From: Agarilytica sp033852165
Lineage (GTDB): Bacteria > Pseudomonadota > Gammaproteobacteria > Pseudomonadales > Cellvibrionaceae
Length of the DNA stretch: 64,000 bases
Direction: 5' to 3'
Assembly (NCBI GenBank): GCA_033852165.1
Contig: JAWSUZ010000074.1
Location: 146,590-210,589, forward strand
In this document: positions 35,185 to 44,634 of the stretch, piece by piece
Position numbering within the stretch: position 1 is the first letter of the stretch
How the letters are laid out: each line of letters opens with the position of its first letter
The notes under the pieces: generated by a model
Database searches by the model: none
What the model saw: only the letters and a program-made list of their open reading frames with translations
What the model was told of the DNA's origin: nothing
Program-made: the position numbers and the translations under genes

Positions 35185-36466
35185 TTTCGCGAGCAATAGC
35201 TCTGTATGCAATATCTTTTCGGTAGAAAAGAGCATCCCAGTCAATAGTCTCTGCTAGAGCGTAAGCATTCTTTTGTGCTTCTGTAATCGACTCGCCTAAT
35301 GCTGTTGCGCAAAGTACACGCCCACCACTAGTGACGACATTCTCTCCCTCGAGCTTCGTGCCAGCATGAAAGATCTTGGCGTTGGAACTTTCTTGGCCAT
35401 CATCAAGCCCTGAGATGACTTTGCCTTTTTCGTAGCTGGCAGGATAACCGCCTGCTGCTAGTACAACGCCAACAGCTGGACGCTCATCCCATTCGGCATT
35501 TGTTTTATCAAGATTGCCGTCAATTGCCGCAAGGCACAGTTCTGACAAGTCTGACTGCAAGCGCATCATAATAGGCTGTGTTTCTGGGTCTCCGAAACGG
35601 CAGTTGTATTCAATAACTCTAGGGGCTCCATTGTTGTCGATCATTAGCCCTGCATACAAAAAGCCGGTGTAATCATTTCCTTCTGCCTTCATACCTTCAA
35701 TCGTTGGAATGATGACTTCTTTCATTACGCGTTCGTAAACTTCTGGGGTTACCACTGGTGCGGGAGAGTAAGCTCCCATTCCTCCAGTGTTTGGCCCAGT
35801 GTCTCCGTCGCCAACTCGTTTATGATCCTGGCTGGTGGCCATTGGCAATACGTTATTCCCGTCGGCAATGACGATGAAACTAGCCTCTTCACCGGCTAGG
35901 AATTCCTCAACCACGACACGGCAGCCAGCTTCACCAAAGACATTACCCGATAGCATGTCTTCGATAGCGCTTTCGGCCGTTGCCAGATCTTCAGCGACGA
36001 TAACGCCTTTACCAGCGGCTAAACCATCGGCCTTAATGACGATGGGAGCACCGACTTTACGTACGTAGCTTAGGGCGTCGTTAACATCCGTGAAGGTTTG
36101 GTAAGCGCCGGTGGGAATATTGTGGCGAATACAAAAATCCTTAGTAAAGGATTTAGAGCCTTCAAGTTGTGCGGCACCTTTTGACGGCCCGAAACATTTG
36201 AGTTTGCGCTCATTAAAGTAATCGACAATACCCTCTACCAAGGGGGCTTCAGGCCCGATAATGGTCAGTCCGACCTCGTTTTTTTCGGCAAAATCTGCTA
36301 ATGCAGTGAAATCCATAACGTCAATCGCGAGGTTTTCTAATTTTGCTTCTAGGGCTGTACCTGCATTTCCTGGTGCAACAAAGACCGTTTCAACGGCCTC
36401 ATTTTGGGCTGCTTTCCAGGCTAGGGCGTGTTCGCGACCGCCGCTGCCTATCACAAGTATTTTCAT
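35177..36466 (-). CDS. purD: phosphoribosylamine-glycine ligase PurD
   Basis: PurD joins glycine to phosphoribosylamine with ATP in purine synthesis. From the ATG at 36466 the protein has 429 residues, the same as E. coli PurD, and starts MKILVIGSGGREHALAWK. ATP-grasp motifs include VIKADGLAAGKGVIVA, DHKRVGDGDTGPNTGGMGAY and EYNCRFGDPETQ. The last codons, GAA ACT AGC TAG, run into the inverted-repeat element at 35014-35184, whose terminus provides the stop; protein length is still normal. An upstream extension to 36601 overlaps purH and is not part of the gene. It lies 25 bases after purH. Confidence 0.97.
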   Translation of the reverse strand: MKILVIGSGGREHALAWKAAQNEAVETVFVAPGNAGTALEAKLENLAIDVMDFTALADFAEKNEVGLTIIGPEAPLVEGIVDYFNERKLKCFGPSKGAAQLEGSKSFTKDFCIRHNIPTGAYQTFTDVNDALSYVRKVGAPIVIKADGLAAGKGVIVAEDLATAESAIEDMLSGNVFGEAGCRVVVEEFLAGEEASFIVIADGNNVLPMATSQDHKRVGDGDTGPNTGGMGAYSPAPVVTPEVYERVMKEVIIPTIEGMKAEGNDYTGFLYAGLMIDNNGAPRVIEYNCRFGDPETQPIMMRLQSDLSELCLAAIDGNLDKTNAEWDERPAVGVVLAAGGYPASYEKGKVISGLDDGQESSNAKIFHAGTKLEGENVVTSGGRVLCATALGESITEAQKNAYALAETIDWDALFYRKDIAYRAIARETS

Positions 36467-36491
36467 GATGATATTTACCTTAACGTAGTAC

Positions 36492-38072
36492 TTAGTGACG
36501 GAAGTGACGCATGCCAGTGAATACCATGGCGATTCCATGTTCGTCTGCTGCTGCGATGACTTCTTCATCACGCATTGAGCCGCCAGGTTGAATAACTGCA
36601 CTAATTCCCGCTGCTGCGGCGTTATCTAAACCGTCGCGAAACGGAAAGAATGCATCGGAAGCCATTACGGATCCTTTGACTTCCAAACCGGCATGTTCCG
36701 CTTTAATTCCGGCGATACGAGCTGAGTTGATGCGACTCATTTGGCCTGCACCGACACCGATTGTTTGCCCGTCTTTTGCATAGATGATGGCGTTGGACTT
36801 GACCATTTTGCCGACTTTCCACGCGAAGAGTAGATCTTGCAGTTGGGCATCTGTTGGCGCGACTTTGGTGACAACTTTCAAGTCGTCAAGAGTGATAGTG
36901 CCTTGGTCGCTGTCTTGAACGAGTAAGCCGCCAGTAACGCGTTTGTAGTCTAGCTTTGATGTTTTGTCATTATTCCACGATCCACACTCGAGCAAGCGAA
37001 CGTTCTTTTTCGCTTCGACGATAGAAACGGCTTCCGCTGATATCGACGGAGCGATAATGACTTCAACAAATTGCTTGTCGACAATGGCTTGGGCTGTAGC
37101 GGCGTCAAGTTCACCGTTGAAAGCGATAATTCCACCGAATGAAGATTCAGGATCAGTTGCAAAAGCTTTCTCGTAAGCACCCAAAAGTGTTTCGGCTTGA
37201 GCGACGCCACAAGGGTTCGCATGTTTAACGATTACACAGGTGGGAGCTGTAAATTGCTTTACGGTTTCTAAAGCTGCATCGGTATCGGCGATATTGTTGA
37301 ACGAGAGGGCTTTACCTTGAATCTGTTTTGCGGTTGCGACGCTTGCTTCAGAAAGCGTACTTTCCACATAAAATGCCGCGTTTTGATGGGGGTTTTCACC
37401 GTAGCGAAGCGGTTGTTTTTTCTCGAACTGGAGGTTAAAGGTACGCGCGAAATTTTCGTCGCCTTGTTTAACTTTTTTACCCAGATAATTCGCAATGGCG
37501 CCATCATAGGAGGAGGTGTGTTCAAATGCTTTAACCGATAAATCGAAGCGTGTTGACAGGGCAAGTGCACCTGTATGCTCGGTCATTTCCTCGATTACTG
37601 TTGTGTAATCAGAAGTATTTACGACAATAGCAACGTCGTTATAATTTTTAGCGGCTGCACGAACCATTGTTGGGCCACCGATATCAATATTTTCAATGGC
37701 TGTGGCTAAGTCACAATCTGGGTTGGCAATGGTATTTTCAAATGGGTAGAGGTTCACGACAACCATATCAATTTCTTGAATGTCATGAGCTTTCATGATC
37801 TCGTCGTCGGTGCCGCGACGGCCTAAAATGCCACCGTGAACTTTAGGGTGTAGTGTCTTAACGCGTCCGTCCATCATCTCCGGAAAGCCTGTGTAGTCTG
37901 AGATCTCGATGGCTGGGATGCCGCTCTCTTTCAGTAAACGAAAGGTGCCGCCGGTAGAAAGTATTTCGATATCCAGCGCGGTTAGCTGCTGGGCGAATTC
38001 TACGATGCCCGTTTTGTCTGAGACGCTAATAAGAGCGCGTTTGACTCTGACTAATTTTTCAGTCGATGTCAT
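36492..38072 (-). CDS. purH: bifunctional AICAR transformylase / IMP cyclohydrolase PurH
   Basis: PurH carries out the last two steps to IMP. The 526-residue protein has the N-terminal MGS-like cyclohydrolase domain (about 1-195: RALISVSDKTGIVEFAQ, ILSTGGT, DGRVKTLHPKVHGGIL) and the C-terminal AICAR transformylase domain (about 200-526: RYGENPHQNAAFY, VKHANPCGVA, KSNAIIYAKDGQTIGVGAGQ, SDAFFPFRDGLDNAA). It is first in purH-purD, the usual order. A 20-base tandem repeat lies 27 bases upstream of the start codon. Confidence 0.97.
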   Translation of the reverse strand: MTSTEKLVRVKRALISVSDKTGIVEFAQQLTALDIEILSTGGTFRLLKESGIPAIEISDYTGFPEMMDGRVKTLHPKVHGGILGRRGTDDEIMKAHDIQEIDMVVVNLYPFENTIANPDCDLATAIENIDIGGPTMVRAAAKNYNDVAIVVNTSDYTTVIEEMTEHTGALALSTRFDLSVKAFEHTSSYDGAIANYLGKKVKQGDENFARTFNLQFEKKQPLRYGENPHQNAAFYVESTLSEASVATAKQIQGKALSFNNIADTDAALETVKQFTAPTCVIVKHANPCGVAQAETLLGAYEKAFATDPESSFGGIIAFNGELDAATAQAIVDKQFVEVIIAPSISAEAVSIVEAKKNVRLLECGSWNNDKTSKLDYKRVTGGLLVQDSDQGTITLDDLKVVTKVAPTDAQLQDLLFAWKVGKMVKSNAIIYAKDGQTIGVGAGQMSRINSARIAGIKAEHAGLEVKGSVMASDAFFPFRDGLDNAAAAGISAVIQPGGSMRDEEVIAAADEHGIAMVFTGMRHFRH

Positions 38073-38098
38073 TTTTTGAAAATTCCTGCAGTGACTTA

Positions 38099-38138
38099 TT
38101 CAGAATGAGAAGGTTTGGTTCAGAATAAGAAGGTTTGG
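38099..38138. repeat. 20-base tandem duplication upstream of purH
   Basis: TTCAGAATGAGAAGGTTTGG (38099-38118) is followed directly by the same 20 bases with one change (A for G) at 38119-38138. On the minus strand it lies 27-66 bases before the purH start, probably in the 5' leader. It could be a recent slippage event or a doubled regulator site. Confidence 0.6.
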
Positions 38139-38293
38139 ATTTAAGTGTTTAGCTGAGTTTTCGATGCGGACGAAAGTCTCAGCTAACCAGGTACACGACA
38201 CATAGAGAGTCATGGATAACTATGATTGAAACGACTTGGGTTTACGAATAGATCAAGTCGATTACAACTGAATTATATGGTGTTGCAAATACG

Positions 38294-38313
38294 GGCTGCG
38301 AAGTTTCGCAGCC
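38294..38313 (-). terminator. hairpin downstream of fis
   Basis: GGCTGCGA (38294-38301) pairs perfectly with TCGCAGCC (38306-38313) across a 4-base loop, 18 bases past the fis stop. On the minus strand the tail reads CGTATTTGC, only weakly T-rich, so it may act as a 3' stabilising hairpin as much as a terminator. Confidence 0.5.
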
Positions 38314-38330
38314 TCATAAGGTGTTACAAA

Positions 38331-38651
38331 CTATAGTAAGCCGTATTGTTTCAGTTTTTTGCGTAAAGTGCCTCGGTTTAAGCCGAGAACATTTGCTGCT
38401 TTAGTTTGGTTGTGGCGAGTATATTTCATCACAACTTCAAGCATTGGAGCTTCTACTTCAGCCTGTACCATCTCGTAGACATCAGTTACATCTTGTCCAT
38501 CGAGGTGTTGAAAGTAATTGCTTACGGCTTTTTCTACGCAATCGCGAAGAGATTGGTCTTGTGGAGCGCTATAAGAATCTTGGCCGGGTGCCTGTTGCTG
38601 TGTGCCAAGTTCCTTGGTGCGATCATTTAGAAGCGTATCCGCAGTGTTCAT
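38331..38651 (-). CDS. fis: DNA-binding protein Fis
   Basis: Fis is a nucleoid protein that bends DNA and activates rRNA and other growth-phase promoters. The 106-residue protein has the conserved C-terminal helix-turn-helix (MLEVVMKYTRHNQTKAANVL, then GLNRGTLRKKLKQYGL); the N-terminal 40 residues are variable, as is usual. Its start overlaps the dusB stop by four bases (ATGA), giving the classic dusB-fis operon. Confidence 0.97.
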   Translation of the reverse strand: MNTADTLLNDRTKELGTQQQAPGQDSYSAPQDQSLRDCVEKAVSNYFQHLDGQDVTDVYEMVQAEVEAPMLEVVMKYTRHNQTKAANVLGLNRGTLRKKLKQYGLL

Positions 38652-39643
38652 GCTACTTTTTCCTCGTTTTGGTGTGGCCGTTTAAGTAAAGATTGGACGG
38701 CATCTAATTGTGATTGAATGGTGTTTAATGTATAAAAATTTTGAATATTGGTAACGGTATTGCCGAGATGTTGTTGGCAGTACCATGCAAAGTGTTTACG
38801 TGCGATACGAACCCCTTTGACGTCACCATAATGTTTGTATAGGTCCTTAAAGTGCTCCTCCATGATTTGTATTATTGTGTGTTCCTTCGGTAATGGGCCA
38901 GAAACCCCCTGGTCCAAAAAATTTGATACTTGAGTAAAAAGCCAAGGGTTGCCAAAAGAGGCTCTTCCCAGCATTACAGCTTTTGCTTTTGTGTAATCCA
39001 GCACAAACTTTGCTTTTTCTGGAGAGTTTATGTCTCCATTTGCGATAACCGGAATGGACACATTGCGAACAATCTTGGCAATGTTGTCGTATTCTGCTTC
39101 CCCTTGGAATCGGCAAGCTCGCGTTCTGCCATGGACTGCGATAGCAGCTATGCCCGCATTTTCCGCTATTTTGGCGATCGTCACGCCATTACGGTTGTCT
39201 GTATCCCAACCTGTTCGCGTTTTGAGCGTGACGGGTACATCAACACCTTGAACAACGCTGGATAGTATTTCTGCTACAAGTTTTTCATCTTTTAGTAATG
39301 CTGAGCCCGCGAGCTTTTTACAGACCTTTTTGGCTGGGCACCCCATATTGATATCAATAATTTGAGCGCCTAATGACACGGCATGTTGTGCTGCTTGCGC
39401 CATAAGGACAGGGTCTGAACCGGCAATTTGGACGCTATTGGGAATTTGACTGGATTGGTCATGGACCAGGCGACAGAGACTCTTGCTACTGTTCCACAAC
39501 GTAACATCGCTCGTGATCATTTCGGATGTGGTTAAACCTGCCCCTAGTTTTTGACAGATTTTTCGAAATGGTAAGTCAGTTACGCCAGCCATAGGGGCTA
39601 AAAGCACCTGGCTATCGATAGCGTAAGGCCCAATGGTAAACAA
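38648..39643 (-). CDS. dusB: tRNA dihydrouridine synthase DusB
   Basis: DusB is an FMN enzyme that reduces U17 of tRNA. Motifs of the family are LLAPMAGVTDLPFRKIC, the catalytic Cys in NMGCPAKKVCKKLAGSALL, VTLKTRTGWD, AVHGRTR and VIANGDI. The frame is open further upstream, but no ATG occurs there. The best start is a TTG six bases after GGGGAG, giving about 331 residues beginning LFTIGPY, which fits family length; this start is inferred. It is the first gene of the dusB-fis operon. Confidence 0.93.
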   Translation of the reverse strand: MFTIGPYAIDSQVLLAPMAGVTDLPFRKICQKLGAGLTTSEMITSDVTLWNSSKSLCRLVHDQSSQIPNSVQIAGSDPVLMAQAAQHAVSLGAQIIDINMGCPAKKVCKKLAGSALLKDEKLVAEILSSVVQGVDVPVTLKTRTGWDTDNRNGVTIAKIAENAGIAAIAVHGRTRACRFQGEAEYDNIAKIVRNVSIPVIANGDINSPEKAKFVLDYTKAKAVMLGRASFGNPWLFTQVSNFLDQGVSGPLPKEHTIIQIMEEHFKDLYKHYGDVKGVRIARKHFAWYCQQHLGNTVTNIQNFYTLNTIQSQLDAVQSLLKRPHQNEEKVA

Positions 39644-39999
39644 AAAATACTCCCCAATTTGATTTGCAGCACGGTCAACACTGAAAACGCTCAAATTTTA
39701 TCAGTCTTGGATCAACATTCCCTAGACTTTATAGTCTCTAACCACTTACTAATTGGTCGTTTTAGGTCAGTTTGTTAGCTGATATACTTCTTGGGTCCCC
39801 ACCCAAAAACGGTCGCTATAATAACGTGTGTTTTTGTCTTTTGGAATGTATATTTTAAGCAGATTGATCAAAAAGTTAACAATTTCATAAATATATGACA
39901 CAGTACATATTGTTCAGCTGCAAATATGGGAATAAGTAATAATGATTGAAGCGATATCGACTCAACGAGCGTTTAATGACCTATTTAAGTGCGTTCAGC
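39644..39999. other. leader region of the dusB-fis operon
   Basis: This is about 356 AT-rich bases between the DUF3426 gene stop and dusB. In enterics the dusB-fis promoter is Fis-repressed and stringently controlled. TATAAT-like hexamers occur near 39815-39825, but I cannot place a convincing promoter. No RNA gene is seen. Confidence 0.35.
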
Positions 40000-41175
40000 T
40001 TAGTTGACGATAATGATTTTATATCCGGTAGCCTCTTCACCTGGATCTGCTATTTCAATAGCAATATGAATAGGTTGTAATTTAGGCATGTTTTTTCGGC
40101 CTGAAAGCTCTCCTCCCAAGTATTCGCTGGGGGTTAGGCGGCGAGCGGCAACAACTTTATCGCGATTATCTGTAAATACGACATCGAGAGTTGGAAAGGT
40201 CTGTTCAAATCGAGCTGTATTTTGAATGACGGCATCTACAATCAATGCATTTGGAACTTTTGGGTGAGACCTTACTATTAGGTTCGCAGAGCGAATTTTA
40301 CTTCTATCGATGAGCTCTGGAAGCGTGCAGGAAAAAGATTGGCATATCTGTGCGTAATAACCGCGATAGGGCTCGATAAGACTGAGGGTAGGCATTTTTA
40401 TCCAGGCAATTTGCCCTAGCAAAACGGCACCTGCAAGAAGAGAGAGGCATGCCCACAACTTACGAGACTGCCAGAATTTAGTCTGTCCATGCCAGTCAAA
40501 CTCTACCGGTTCCGGTTCAATGGCGGCGAGGTAATCGGTTCTGGTGGTCGAGAGGGGTTGTGCGTAAACCTGAGCATTGTCGGAATGGCCGAACTCTTCG
40601 GTTTCAACATCATCGTATTCGTTAAAAAGTTCTTTTTCTGCTTGAGATGACGATCGCTCGGTTTCCTCTTCAATGATCTGGAAGCTATTTTGATTGAAAT
40701 TACTTGGTGTTTCTTCTTTGTAGGAGTGTCTTTCGTCGGACTGATGGCCTGATGGTTCGGGTTGTTCGATTTCGGGTTCATCGTCGTTTAGTAGGTCAAG
40801 AGCCCAAGATTCGTCTTGGGGGACATCTCCATGATCGTCATCGTGAAGCGCTTCACGTTCGAAAAGGTTAAGTTCTGACTCGACTGATTCAGCACCGGCA
40901 AACATTCCATCGTCAAATTCTTCACGAAAATCATCGATCTTAGCGGTGGTTGTAGTGCCAATTTCCATTGTGTCACTAATTAAAATGTCATCATCTTGGA
41001 GAGTCATTTCGTTCTCATGAGAGTTTTCTTCAGGAGACGGAAGAAGGTGTTTTTTTGCGTCAAATACGGACAGGCATGAGCCGCATCTTACTGAGCCTTT
41101 AGCTGAGCTTAAGTGTGCGTCCGATATGCGAAATGATGTTGCGCATTTGGGGCAGCGAGTAACATTGTCAGCCAT
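40000..41175 (-). CDS. zinc-ribbon and DUF3426 domain protein
   Basis: This 391-residue membrane protein starts with a zinc ribbon made of two CxxC pairs (CPKCATSF, residues 8-11 and RCGSC, 31-34). A long acidic, low-complexity region (about 55-225) follows, then one transmembrane helix (ACLSLLAGAVLLGQIAWI, about 245-262). The C-terminal DUF3426 beta domain (about 275-391) is probably periplasmic, with family marks FSCTLPELID and VRSHP. Function unknown; some members were once labelled MJ0042-type zinc-finger proteins. It overlaps prmA by one base (TAATG) and travels with prmA as in Pseudomonas. Confidence 0.88.
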   Translation of the reverse strand: MADNVTRCPKCATSFRISDAHLSSAKGSVRCGSCLSVFDAKKHLLPSPEENSHENEMTLQDDDILISDTMEIGTTTTAKIDDFREEFDDGMFAGAESVESELNLFEREALHDDDHGDVPQDESWALDLLNDDEPEIEQPEPSGHQSDERHSYKEETPSNFNQNSFQIIEEETERSSSQAEKELFNEYDDVETEEFGHSDNAQVYAQPLSTTRTDYLAAIEPEPVEFDWHGQTKFWQSRKLWACLSLLAGAVLLGQIAWIKMPTLSLIEPYRGYYAQICQSFSCTLPELIDRSKIRSANLIVRSHPKVPNALIVDAVIQNTARFEQTFPTLDVVFTDNRDKVVAARRLTPSEYLGGELSGRKNMPKLQPIHIAIEIADPGEEATGYKIIIVN

Positions 41176-42065
41176 TAAGAGCCGTTCCTAGGTTTGGTGC
41201 CGGTAATGCAGAGCCAGTTTTCTTGCTCGTCGATACAGTCAATATTAATCACTGTTGAGTAGGCGTCAACAATTGCTTGCTTCTGAATACTGAGAATTCC
41301 AGAAAGGCAGATTTTACCGCCCGGTTTTATCAAGGCTGTTAACGTTGGCGCTAATTCGACAAGAGGGCCAGCGAGAATGTTTGCAAAGACAAAGTCTACC
41401 TCTTCAGTGGGGCTCTTGTTTGGGAAGTAAACGGGAAAACGTTCTGGGCTCAGCTGATTGCGCTTTATGTTTTCCACTGTTGCGACGAGCGCTTGTGGAT
41501 CGATATCAACTCCGCTGACAGAATGAGCGTCAAGAAGCAGGGCCGCGATCCCCAAAATACCGGAACCACAGCCATAATCGATAACAGTTTTATCGAGCAT
41601 GCTCTGCTCGGCTATCCATTTCAAGCACAAAAATGTGGTGGGGTGAGTACCTGTGCCGAATGCTAGTCCGGGGTCTAGCATTAAATTTACAGCATTGGGG
41701 TTGGGCGTTTCACACCAGCTAGGACATATCCAAAAATTCTCTGAGCACTGGATGGGTTTGAAGTGCTTCATCCATTCCCTTTGCCAATCTTTATCTTCAA
41801 GTATGTGCCACTGAGAGGTGGAAGCGTTTTCATTGCAGCGTGACAGTATTTGGTCGAGTGTCGACTTAGTATCGATATCAGCTTCGAATAGGCCGGTTAC
41901 GCGGGTTTCACTCCAGAGGGGGACTTCGCCCAATGCGGGTTCGAATATGGGTTCGTCGGCATTGTCTTCAAACGTTACAGATAACGCGCCATATGATTCC
42001 ATTGCGGATTCTATATTCGAGGCGTTGCTGGGATTGGTGTTAATTCTGAGTTGTAACCATGGCAT
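41175..42065 (-). CDS. prmA: ribosomal protein L11 methyltransferase PrmA
   Basis: PrmA trimethylates lysines and the N-terminus of ribosomal protein L11. The 296-residue protein starts MPWLQLRINTN at the ATG 42065. It has the N-terminal L11-recognition domain (about 1-120, with the DKDWQREWMKHFKPI segment), the SAM site VIDYGCGSGILGIAALLL near 160 and the catalytic ANILAGPL. A longer frame upstream of 42065 adds residues unlike the family. It is 56 bases after accC and overlaps the DUF3426 gene by one base. Confidence 0.96.
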   Translation of the reverse strand: MPWLQLRINTNPSNASNIESAMESYGALSVTFEDNADEPIFEPALGEVPLWSETRVTGLFEADIDTKSTLDQILSRCNENASTSQWHILEDKDWQREWMKHFKPIQCSENFWICPSWCETPNPNAVNLMLDPGLAFGTGTHPTTFLCLKWIAEQSMLDKTVIDYGCGSGILGIAALLLDAHSVSGVDIDPQALVATVENIKRNQLSPERFPVYFPNKSPTEEVDFVFANILAGPLVELAPTLTALIKPGGKICLSGILSIQKQAIVDAYSTVINIDCIDEQENWLCITGTKPRNGS

Positions 42066-42121
42066 AAGCGAGGGGGTATCGGAGAATATGTGGCTCGCCA
42101 GGAGCCACAAAGATTATAGGG

Positions 42122-43462
42122 CTATAGACCGAGTTTCTTTTCGAGGTAGTGGATATTTACACATCCCTCAATAAATCCTTTATCGGTGACGAGGTCTTTT
42201 TGCAGCTCTGTATTAGTTTTGATTCCATCGATTGCAAGTTCATCCAGCGCCACACTCATTTTTTTCAACGCGGTATTGCGATCGTCTGCGTGAGTTATGA
42301 TTTTGGCAATCATTGAGTCGTAATAAGGCGGAACTTTGTAGCCACCGTACAAGTGTGAATCAACGCGAACGCCAAGACCTCCAGGGGAATGAAACTTATC
42401 GACTTGCCCTGGGCAAGGCATGAAGGTTACCGGATCTTCGGCATTGATTCGACATTCGAATGCGTGGCCGTTGAGCACAATATCTTCTTGTTTTAGGCTG
42501 AGTTTATTGCCCGCGCAGACACTGATTTGCTCCTTAATAAGGTCGATACCGGTGATCATTTCGGTAACGGGGTGCTCTACTTGAATACGCGTGTTCATTT
42601 CGATGAAACAGAACTGTTCGTTTTCATACAAAAACTCAAAAGTTCCGGCGCCTTTGTAGCCAATCTTGTTACACGCATTAATACAAGAGGTATAAACTTC
42701 TTGACGAACATGATCTGGGATGCCAGGAGCTGGCGCCTCTTCCAGCACTTTTTGGTGGCGGCGCTGCAAAGAGCAGTCGCGATCAAATAGGTGAACAGTG
42801 TTCCCTTGACCGTCTGACATAATCTGCACTTCAACATGGCGAGGGTTCTGAAGGTATTTCTCCATGTAAACCGTGGGGTCACCAAAAGCTGCGGCAGCTT
42901 CTGTTTGAGTGATTTGGATGGATTGCCATAACGATTCAGCGTCATGAACAACACGCATGCCTCGTCCACCACCACCGGATGCCGCTTTGATGATCACGGG
43001 GTAGCCAATAGTGGCTGCGCAATCTTGGCATGCTTGCTCGTTATCCGGCACTGGGCCATCGGAGCCTGGAACCGTCGGAACGCCAGCTTTCTTCATGGCC
43101 TCGATTGCCGATACCTTATCGCCCATTAAGCGAATAACGTCTGGATCTGGGCCGATGAAAGTGAAACCGCTTTTCTGTACTTGTTCAGCAAAATTAGCAT
43201 TTTCGGCTAGGAATCCGTAGCCTGGATGAACGGCGACAGCATTAGTGATTTCCATTGCCGCGATAATTGCAGGAACATTTAAGTAACTATCAGCCGAAGC
43301 GTTTGGGCCGATACAAATGGATTCGTCAGCGAGTCTTACGTGCTTTAGGTTTTTGTCTACTTTTGAATAGACAGCAACCGTTTTTATATTCAGTTCTTTA
43401 CATGCGCGAAGTATGCGCAGGGCAATCTCGCCACGGTTGGCGATGAGTATTTTATCAAACAT
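42122..43462 (-). CDS. accC: acetyl-CoA carboxylase biotin carboxylase subunit AccC
   Basis: AccC carboxylates biotin on AccB with ATP and bicarbonate in the first step of fatty-acid synthesis. The 446-residue protein has the N-terminal KILIANRGEIALRILRA, the ATP-grasp glycine loop KAASGGGGRGMRVV (about 159-172), the EKYLQNPRHVEVQ strand and the catalytic EMNTRIQVEHPVTE. Length and motifs match E. coli AccC (449). It lies 17 bases downstream of accB. Confidence 0.98.
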   Translation of the reverse strand: MFDKILIANRGEIALRILRACKELNIKTVAVYSKVDKNLKHVRLADESICIGPNASADSYLNVPAIIAAMEITNAVAVHPGYGFLAENANFAEQVQKSGFTFIGPDPDVIRLMGDKVSAIEAMKKAGVPTVPGSDGPVPDNEQACQDCAATIGYPVIIKAASGGGGRGMRVVHDAESLWQSIQITQTEAAAAFGDPTVYMEKYLQNPRHVEVQIMSDGQGNTVHLFDRDCSLQRRHQKVLEEAPAPGIPDHVRQEVYTSCINACNKIGYKGAGTFEFLYENEQFCFIEMNTRIQVEHPVTEMITGIDLIKEQISVCAGNKLSLKQEDIVLNGHAFECRINAEDPVTFMPCPGQVDKFHSPGGLGVRVDSHLYGGYKVPPYYDSMIAKIITHADDRNTALKKMSVALDELAIDGIKTNTELQKDLVTDKGFIEGCVNIHYLEKKLGL

Positions 43463-43479
43463 GATTAACCCCTTGTGCC

Positions 43480-43932
43480 TTAGGCAATTCTCACGAGTGG
43501 TTGGTCAAATTCGACTGCTTCGCCATCTTTGATAAGAATCGCTTCGATAACGCCAGCTTTATCGCTTTCGATTTGGTTCATCATTTTCATTGCTTCAATG
43601 ATGCAAATTGGGTCGCCCACTTTTACGGTTTGTCCAACTTCAGCAAAGGGAGCCGCGCCAGGGCTAGGAGCAGAATAAAAGGTGCCAACCATAGGCGAGT
43701 CTACGGTGTGACCGCTAACAACTTCAGGCTCTACTGCAGCTTGTGGGATGGCAGGAGCGGGGGCAGCAACAGGAGCTGCTTGAACAGGCGCAACAATAGG
43801 GTTAATAGCTACATTAGCAGCGGGGCCGCCACGGCTAATGCGTACTGATTCTTCGCCTTCTTTAATTTCTAGCTCGGATACGTTTGATTCTTCTAGAAGC
43901 TCGATAAGCTTTTTAATTTTACGAATGTCCAT
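43480..43932 (-). CDS. accB: biotin carboxyl carrier protein AccB
   Basis: AccB carries the biotin that shuttles carboxyl groups between AccC and AccAD. The 150-residue protein has an N-terminal helix (IRKIKKLIELLEESNVSELE), an Ala/Pro-rich flexible linker (about 45-70) and a C-terminal biotinyl domain with the modification site EAMKMMN (Lys116) and the thumb-region segment MVGTFYSAPSPGAAPF. It is 33 bases after aroQ and directly before accC. Confidence 0.97.
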   Translation of the reverse strand: MDIRKIKKLIELLEESNVSELEIKEGEESVRISRGGPAANVAINPIVAPVQAAPVAAPAPAIPQAAVEPEVVSGHTVDSPMVGTFYSAPSPGAAPFAEVGQTVKVGDPICIIEAMKMMNQIESDKAGVIEAILIKDGEAVEFDQPLVRIA

Positions 43933-43965
43933 TACATACTCACTATTATGGTCTGTGTAATTGTT

Positions 43966-44421
43966 TTAATTGTTTTGTTTGTTGTCTTTTAGGTGATGCA
44001 GGGCGGCGTTTAGAGCAAGTGCATAGCTCTGAGGACCAAAACCACAAATAACACCTTGTGCAATGTCAGAAAAATAGGAATGTTTTCGAAATTCTTCGCG
44101 AGCATGCACATTGGATAGGTGGCACTCGATAAAAGGTATTTCGACAGCGATAAGCGCATCGCGTAAAGCGACGCTAGAATGTGTGAAACCCGCAGGGTTT
44201 ATAATAATGAAATTAATACCTTCAGTACGTGCATCGTGAATTCTATCGATGAGTTCGTACTCTGCGTTACTTTGCAAAACCTGGATATGGTGGCCATGCT
44301 CAAAGCATACGGTACTCAATTGAGTATTGATGTCTTCTAATGTGGTATGTCCATAGATTTCAGGTTCTCGAGTTCCCAGCAAATTAAGGTTTGGGCCGTG
44401 AAGAACCAAAATAGTTGCCAT
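43966..44421 (-). CDS. aroQ: type II 3-dehydroquinate dehydratase AroQ
   Basis: AroQ dehydrates 3-dehydroquinate in the shikimate pathway. The 151-residue protein starts MATILVLHGPNLNLLGTREP with the active-site Tyr in PEIYG. It has NPAGFTHSSVALRDAL with the catalytic His, and ECHLSNVHAREEFR. The ATG at 44421 is chosen over one five codons upstream because homologues begin at this Met. It is the first gene of aroQ-accB-accC-prmA-DUF3426, the same as in Pseudomonas. Confidence 0.97.
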   Translation of the reverse strand: MATILVLHGPNLNLLGTREPEIYGHTTLEDINTQLSTVCFEHGHHIQVLQSNAEYELIDRIHDARTEGINFIIINPAGFTHSSVALRDALIAVEIPFIECHLSNVHAREEFRKHSYFSDIAQGVICGFGPQSYALALNAALHHLKDNKQNN

Positions 44422-44634
44422 GGGATGAAGCCTCAATCAAATTGGATATCATGAAATATGCCTTCCTGTAGCAGGCTTAGATAAGCGGCTAAGAAAAATG
44501 CTGGGCAATGCAAAAAAACGCGGCATGCCTCAGCTGACAGAAGAGGCAAGATTGTGCCCAATTTGCAGGGCACTGTCCATGAAAAAGTGGAAATTGGCGG
44601 AATTCACCGAAGTTCGAAGAAGTTTAGGCGTGTT

